8,343 nucleotides of DNA from Syntrophomonadaceae bacterium (GTDB lineage: Bacteria > Bacillota_D > Dethiobacteria > DTU022). Positions 5,567 through 8,343 of this stretch are shown here, piece by piece (positions within the stretch are counted from its first letter, which is position 1; the number at the start of each line of letters is the position of its first letter). The notes beneath the pieces were generated by a model. That model made no database searches. It saw nothing but the letters and a program-made list of their open reading frames with translations, and was not told where the DNA came from. A program made the position numbers and the translations under genes. The stretch is taken from the NCBI GenBank assembly GCA_003551865.1, contig PUNU01000150.1, positions 1-8,343 on the forward strand, read 5' to 3'.

Positions 5567-6462
5567 AAGTGGAAAAGGAATTGGCACCAAAACTTAAAAA
5601 AAGCGTCAAAAAAAATGAACCGATGGCCTGCCACACCTCCTGGCAGGTCGGCGGACCGGCTGATTATTATCTCTGCCCGGTTGACCTGAAGGAACTGGCT
5701 GAGATAGTCAAATTCAGCAACAAGTACGAACAACCCCTTTACGTTATCGGCAGCGGGACCAACCTGCTTGTCCTGGACGGGGGGATCAGGGGTCTGGTGG
5801 TCAAAATGGGCGAACCGTTCAGCTTTGTTCAAACTTCAGGCAACCGCCTAATTGCTGGGGCCGGCACCCCGGTATCTTACCTGGCTCGAACCGCCTCTGA
5901 ACAGGGCCTGGCAGGCCTCGAGTTTGCCGTTGGCATTCCCGGATCCCTGGGCGGGGCCGTGGTCATGAATGCCGGGGCTTTTGGCGGTTATATTGGCGAA
6001 AAAATCCGGTCGGTTAAGCTGGTTTCAAGCCGTGGTGAAATTAAAACCCTGGAGCGTGATGAGCTTTCTTTCGGCTACCGGACCAGTAATTTGCCTCGCG
6101 AAGGAATAATTGCGGAAGTCGAACTCGAGCTGACGAGCGGGGATCCTGAAGAATCCAATCGGCTAATAGAGCGGTTTTTGGCCGAACGGAGCCTGCGTCA
6201 TCCCAAACTGCCCAGTGCAGGCAGTGTTTTCCGCAACCTGCCCGGACGCCCGGCCGGGCGGTTAATAGATGAGGCCGGCGGCAAGGGAATGCGCGTTGGC
6301 GGGGCGGAAGTATCGCAGCGGCATGCCAATTTTATTGTCAACACTGGCCGGGCTAAAGCTTCCGACATCCTGGCTTTGATCGAAGAAGTCCGCGGGCTGG
6401 TTAAAGACAAGTTTGGAGTTGAGCTTCAACCCGAAGTAAAAATTATCGGCGAGGAGAACTAG
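5563..6462 (+). CDS. murB: MurB, UDP-N-acetylenolpyruvoylglucosamine reductase
   Basis: This FAD- and NADPH-dependent cytoplasmic enzyme reduces UDP-GlcNAc-enolpyruvate to UDP-MurNAc. It has 299 residues, matching the shorter type II MurB typical of Gram-positives rather than the longer E. coli form. The N-terminal FAD-binding domain shows HTSWQVGGPAD (24-34), VIGSGTNLLV (61-70), AGAGTPVSYLAR, and GIPGSLGGAVVMNAGAFGG (124-142). The C-terminal substrate domain has FGYRTS with R173, SAGSVFRN with S221, the proposed proton donor, AGRLIDEAG (231-239), SQRHANFIVN (251-260) and LQPEVKIIGE with E291. These match catalytic Arg159, Ser229 and Glu325 of E. coli. Translation is coupled to murG by the ATGA overlap, and ftsQ begins on the base after the TAG stop. 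murC, often found between murG and murB in related cluster arrangements, is absent here. Confidence 0.97.
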   Translation: MKVEKELAPKLKKSVKKNEPMACHTSWQVGGPADYYLCPVDLKELAEIVKFSNKYEQPLYVIGSGTNLLVLDGGIRGLVVKMGEPFSFVQTSGNRLIAGAGTPVSYLARTASEQGLAGLEFAVGIPGSLGGAVVMNAGAFGGYIGEKIRSVKLVSSRGEIKTLERDELSFGYRTSNLPREGIIAEVELELTSGDPEESNRLIERFLAERSLRHPKLPSAGSVFRNLPGRPAGRLIDEAGGKGMRVGGAEVSQRHANFIVNTGRAKASDILALIEEVRGLVKDKFGVELQPEVKIIGEEN

Positions 6463-7260
6463 ATGATGAAGGGCAAAACCGATCATCTAAAGCTGGTACA
6501 CAATCAAAACAAAAAGCCCGGTTGGAAGAAGGCCATGCGGCTTGCTTTCAGGTTGGTTCTGCTGGTCGTCCTGCTGCTGCTTCTCAAGCAGGGAGAAACC
6601 TACTTCCGGGTCGATCAGATCCGGGTAGAGGGGCACGGTGATCTGTCTGGCAAAGAAATAACCGCGGCCGGACAAATCAGGGAAGGAATGAGTATATTCT
6701 TATTGCGTGAGCAAAAAGCTGCAGAGCGAATTAAAAAAGAGCTTCCGGCCGTGAAGGAGGTCGAGATAGACCGCAGTCTGCCGGATAAAGTAGTGATCAA
6801 AGTGGAAAAAAGAACTCCCGCCGGTTATGTTATGACCGCCGACGGTTTCTGGGTAATTGATCGCAGTGCCGTTGGCTATGCTTACATTGAAGAACCGGAA
6901 GAAGGTTACCCGTTAATTTCCGGCATTGACGGCAGCCTGGTGGTTCCCGGTGAGCCCCTGTCCTGCAAGGCTCGCAGGGAAGCTCTACAGAGTTTTTTTG
7001 CAGCCTGGCCCGGCGGGGTGTGGTTGACATTGGAAAGAATCGACCTGTCGTCCGCCTACAACCTGGTCCTGCATACGTCCGAGGACCTGGAAATATGGCT
7101 CGGAGACGAGACAGAGATTGAACATAAACTGCTGCTGGTGCAGGAGAGTTTGCCTTATATCTCCATCAGCTCTGCGGCAAGGCTGGATGTTCGGTGCGGC
7201 AGGCGCCTGATTGTATCCGGCAGCGCTGTAAGCAAAGACCCCGAGGAGGTGAAACGCTAA
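6463..7260 (+). CDS. ftsQ: FtsQ/DivIB cell division protein
   Basis: This bitopic membrane protein of the divisome links FtsL/DivIC and septal synthases. It has 265 residues, the normal size for Gram-positive DivIB. The layout is a short basic cytoplasmic tail (1-26, rich in Lys), one membrane segment (about 27-41, almost all Leu and Val), then an extracytoplasmic POTRA domain (about 48-117) that begins FRVDQIRVEG and includes AAERIKKELPAVKEVEIDRSLPDKVVIKVEKR-type beta-alpha-beta pattern. A beta domain follows to about 250, ending in RLDVRCGRRLIVSG. The family is poorly conserved, so the call rests on POTRA features, topology and position before ftsA. Two ATGs are possible, 6463 and 6466; GAGGAG (6451-6456) is 6 or 9 bases away, so both fit. 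The first is adjacent to the murB stop. Confidence 0.93.
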   Translation: MMKGKTDHLKLVHNQNKKPGWKKAMRLAFRLVLLVVLLLLLKQGETYFRVDQIRVEGHGDLSGKEITAAGQIREGMSIFLLREQKAAERIKKELPAVKEVEIDRSLPDKVVIKVEKRTPAGYVMTADGFWVIDRSAVGYAYIEEPEEGYPLISGIDGSLVVPGEPLSCKARREALQSFFAAWPGGVWLTLERIDLSSAYNLVLHTSEDLEIWLGDETEIEHKLLLVQESLPYISISSAARLDVRCGRRLIVSGSAVSKDPEEVKR

Positions 7261-7330
7261 ATTCGAAAAAAGGTAATTGTCAAAAAGTGTTGAATGTTGT
7301 AGTAGCAAATACACCATGCTGGGAAGGGTA

Positions 7331-7337
7331 AGGGGGT
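7331..7337 (+). promoter_or_regulatory. Ribosome binding site supporting the GTG start of ftsA
   Basis: AGGGGGT differs by one base from the ideal AGGAGGT and ends nine bases before GTG 7347. An in-frame TAA at 7329-7331 rules out any earlier start, so GTG 7347 is the first possible start in this frame. Confidence 0.75.
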
Positions 7338-7346
7338 AGGAAAGCA

Positions 7347-8343
7347 GTGAAGAAAAATTATATTGTCGGAATCGATGTTGGCACAGCTGAAGTTAGAGTT
7401 GGGCTTGGCGAACCTCGTCCCGACGGCACTGTGAACATTATCGGCTTAGGCCTAAGCCCTTCCGATGGTGTACGTAAAGGTGTGATTGTTGACCTGGAAA
7501 GAACGGTTGAATCGATTGTCAGTGCAGTGGAAGAAGCAGAGAGGATGGCCGGATTAAGAGTCGAGTCCGCTTATGTAGGGCTGAAAGGTTTAAATGTGGA
7601 GTTGATTAACAACCGCGGTGTGGTAGCTGTAACCTCCGAGGATCGAGAAATCCGGGAAGATGATCTGGACAGGGTTATGCAGGCGGCAAGGGTTGTCGCC
7701 CTGCCCATGGATCGTGAAATAGTCGATATTATCCCCCGGGAATTCATAGTCGACGGTTTTGACGGAATTAAAGACCCGGTCGGTATGCTCGGAGTAAGGC
7801 TTGAAGTCGATGCCCTGGTTGTAACCAGCCTGATTACCTCCCTGCACAATCTGCTGCGCTGTGTCAACCGGGCCGGAATCAGCATCAGGGGGTTGGTTTT
7901 ACAGGCTATGGCCAACTCGGAAGTAGCCCTTTCAGCCGATGAAAAGGAACTTGGCGTTTTCCTGGTTGATATCGGTGCCGGAACGACCGAGATCGCGCTT
8001 TTCCAGCATGGTAAACTGCAGAAAATGGCGGTGGTGCCGGTAGGAGGAGACCATATCACCACAGACCTCGCTGCCGGCTTGAGAATCAATTATTATGCAG
8101 CGGAAGACCTGAAGAAAGAGTATGGTTCGGCTATGCCTTCGATGGCGGAGAGCGAACCAAAAATTGAAATCAAAACGGTAGGCAGCAATGAGCTCCGGCT
8201 TGTATCGGAAAGAGAGCTCACGGCGTTTATCGAGCCGAGGGTCCAGGAGATTTTTCAAATAACCAAGGAAGAAATGATTAAAATGGGCTGGCCGTACTTG
8301 CCGCCGGCCGGAGCAGTTTTACGCGGCGGGGTATCTTCTCTTA
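7347..8343 (+). CDS. ftsA: FtsA, actin-like cell division protein (5' part)
   Basis: This cytoplasmic actin-like ATPase tethers FtsZ to the membrane and recruits later divisome proteins. Starting at GTG 7347, 332 codons are present, about 80% of the usual 410-430, and the frame is still open at the window end. The phosphate-1 loop is GIDVGTAEVRVG (8-19). A region rich in VDLERTVESIVSAVEEAE (about 48-65) leads to the FtsA-specific 1C subdomain (about 84-165). Phosphate-2 is DIGAGTTEIALF (208-219) followed by VPVGGDHITTDLA. The adenosine motif AGAVLRGGVSS (321-331) lies at the window edge; many relatives have TGG where this has RGG. The C-terminal membrane-targeting helix lies outside. An 86-base gap separates it from ftsQ, larger than other spacings from murD onward, which leaves room for separate control of ftsA and the ftsZ expected next. 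Confidence 0.97.
   Translation, partial: MKKNYIVGIDVGTAEVRVGLGEPRPDGTVNIIGLGLSPSDGVRKGVIVDLERTVESIVSAVEEAERMAGLRVESAYVGLKGLNVELINNRGVVAVTSEDREIREDDLDRVMQAARVVALPMDREIVDIIPREFIVDGFDGIKDPVGMLGVRLEVDALVVTSLITSLHNLLRCVNRAGISIRGLVLQAMANSEVALSADEKELGVFLVDIGAGTTEIALFQHGKLQKMAVVPVGGDHITTDLAAGLRINYYAAEDLKKEYGSAMPSMAESEPKIEIKTVGSNELRLVSERELTAFIEPRVQEIFQITKEEMIKMGWPYLPPAGAVLRGGVSSL

Noticed and set aside
7571..8258. Minus-strand ORFs opposite ftsA
   Set aside because: They are antisense shadows of a clear FtsA reading frame that carries all expected nucleotide-binding motifs; no ribosome sites or domain features support them.
1..8343. CRISPR arrays, tRNA or rRNA genes, or a defence or biosynthetic system
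   Set aside because: I saw no regularly spaced repeats, cloverleaf-like or rRNA-like segments, and every long + strand frame belongs to the dcw cluster.

Overview
This window is a stretch of a division and cell wall (dcw) cluster, entirely on the + strand. It reads murF (3' part), mraY, murD, ftsW, murG, murB, ftsQ/divIB, ftsA (5' part). The gene order, the short FtsQ/DivIB type protein, the compact 299-residue MurB and the strong AGGAGG-type ribosome sites suggest a Firmicute. My best guess is an anaerobic member of class Clostridia, in or near Peptococcaceae-like lineages. By eye the GC content is about 50-55%. The genus cannot be fixed from this sequence.

Layout: 1-615 holds the end of murF and 618-1601 holds mraY. 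Next comes a 337-base gap (1602-1938), the only large break in the cluster. From 1939 the genes are packed tightly again: murD and ftsW overlap by 14 bases, murG follows ftsW after 3 bases, murG and murB share an ATGA overlap, and ftsQ starts directly after the murB stop codon. An 86-base gap (7261-7346) precedes ftsA, which starts at GTG and runs off the window.

The products form one pathway. MurF adds D-Ala-D-Ala to give UDP-MurNAc-pentapeptide. MurD adds D-glutamate and MurB supplies UDP-MurNAc, both earlier in the cytoplasmic branch. MraY makes lipid I, MurG makes lipid II, and FtsW polymerises lipid II at the septum. FtsQ/DivIB and FtsA belong to the divisome that positions this synthesis. 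murC is not next to murG or murB here.

The most unusual part is the mraY-murD gap. It contains a 141-bp element (1635-1775) with 12-bp terminal inverted repeats starting 5'-GTAA, flanked exactly by a perfect 8-bp direct repeat CAATTATC. This is the signature of a transposition event and matches the known habits of IS66-family elements, so I call it a non-autonomous (MITE-like) element. A second, 17-bp palindrome with GGGGACGGTTC arms is nested inside it. A separate 77-bp inverted-repeat element (1797-1873) lies immediately downstream. I found no novel protein-coding system; the rest is a well-conserved operon with some local sequence oddities.
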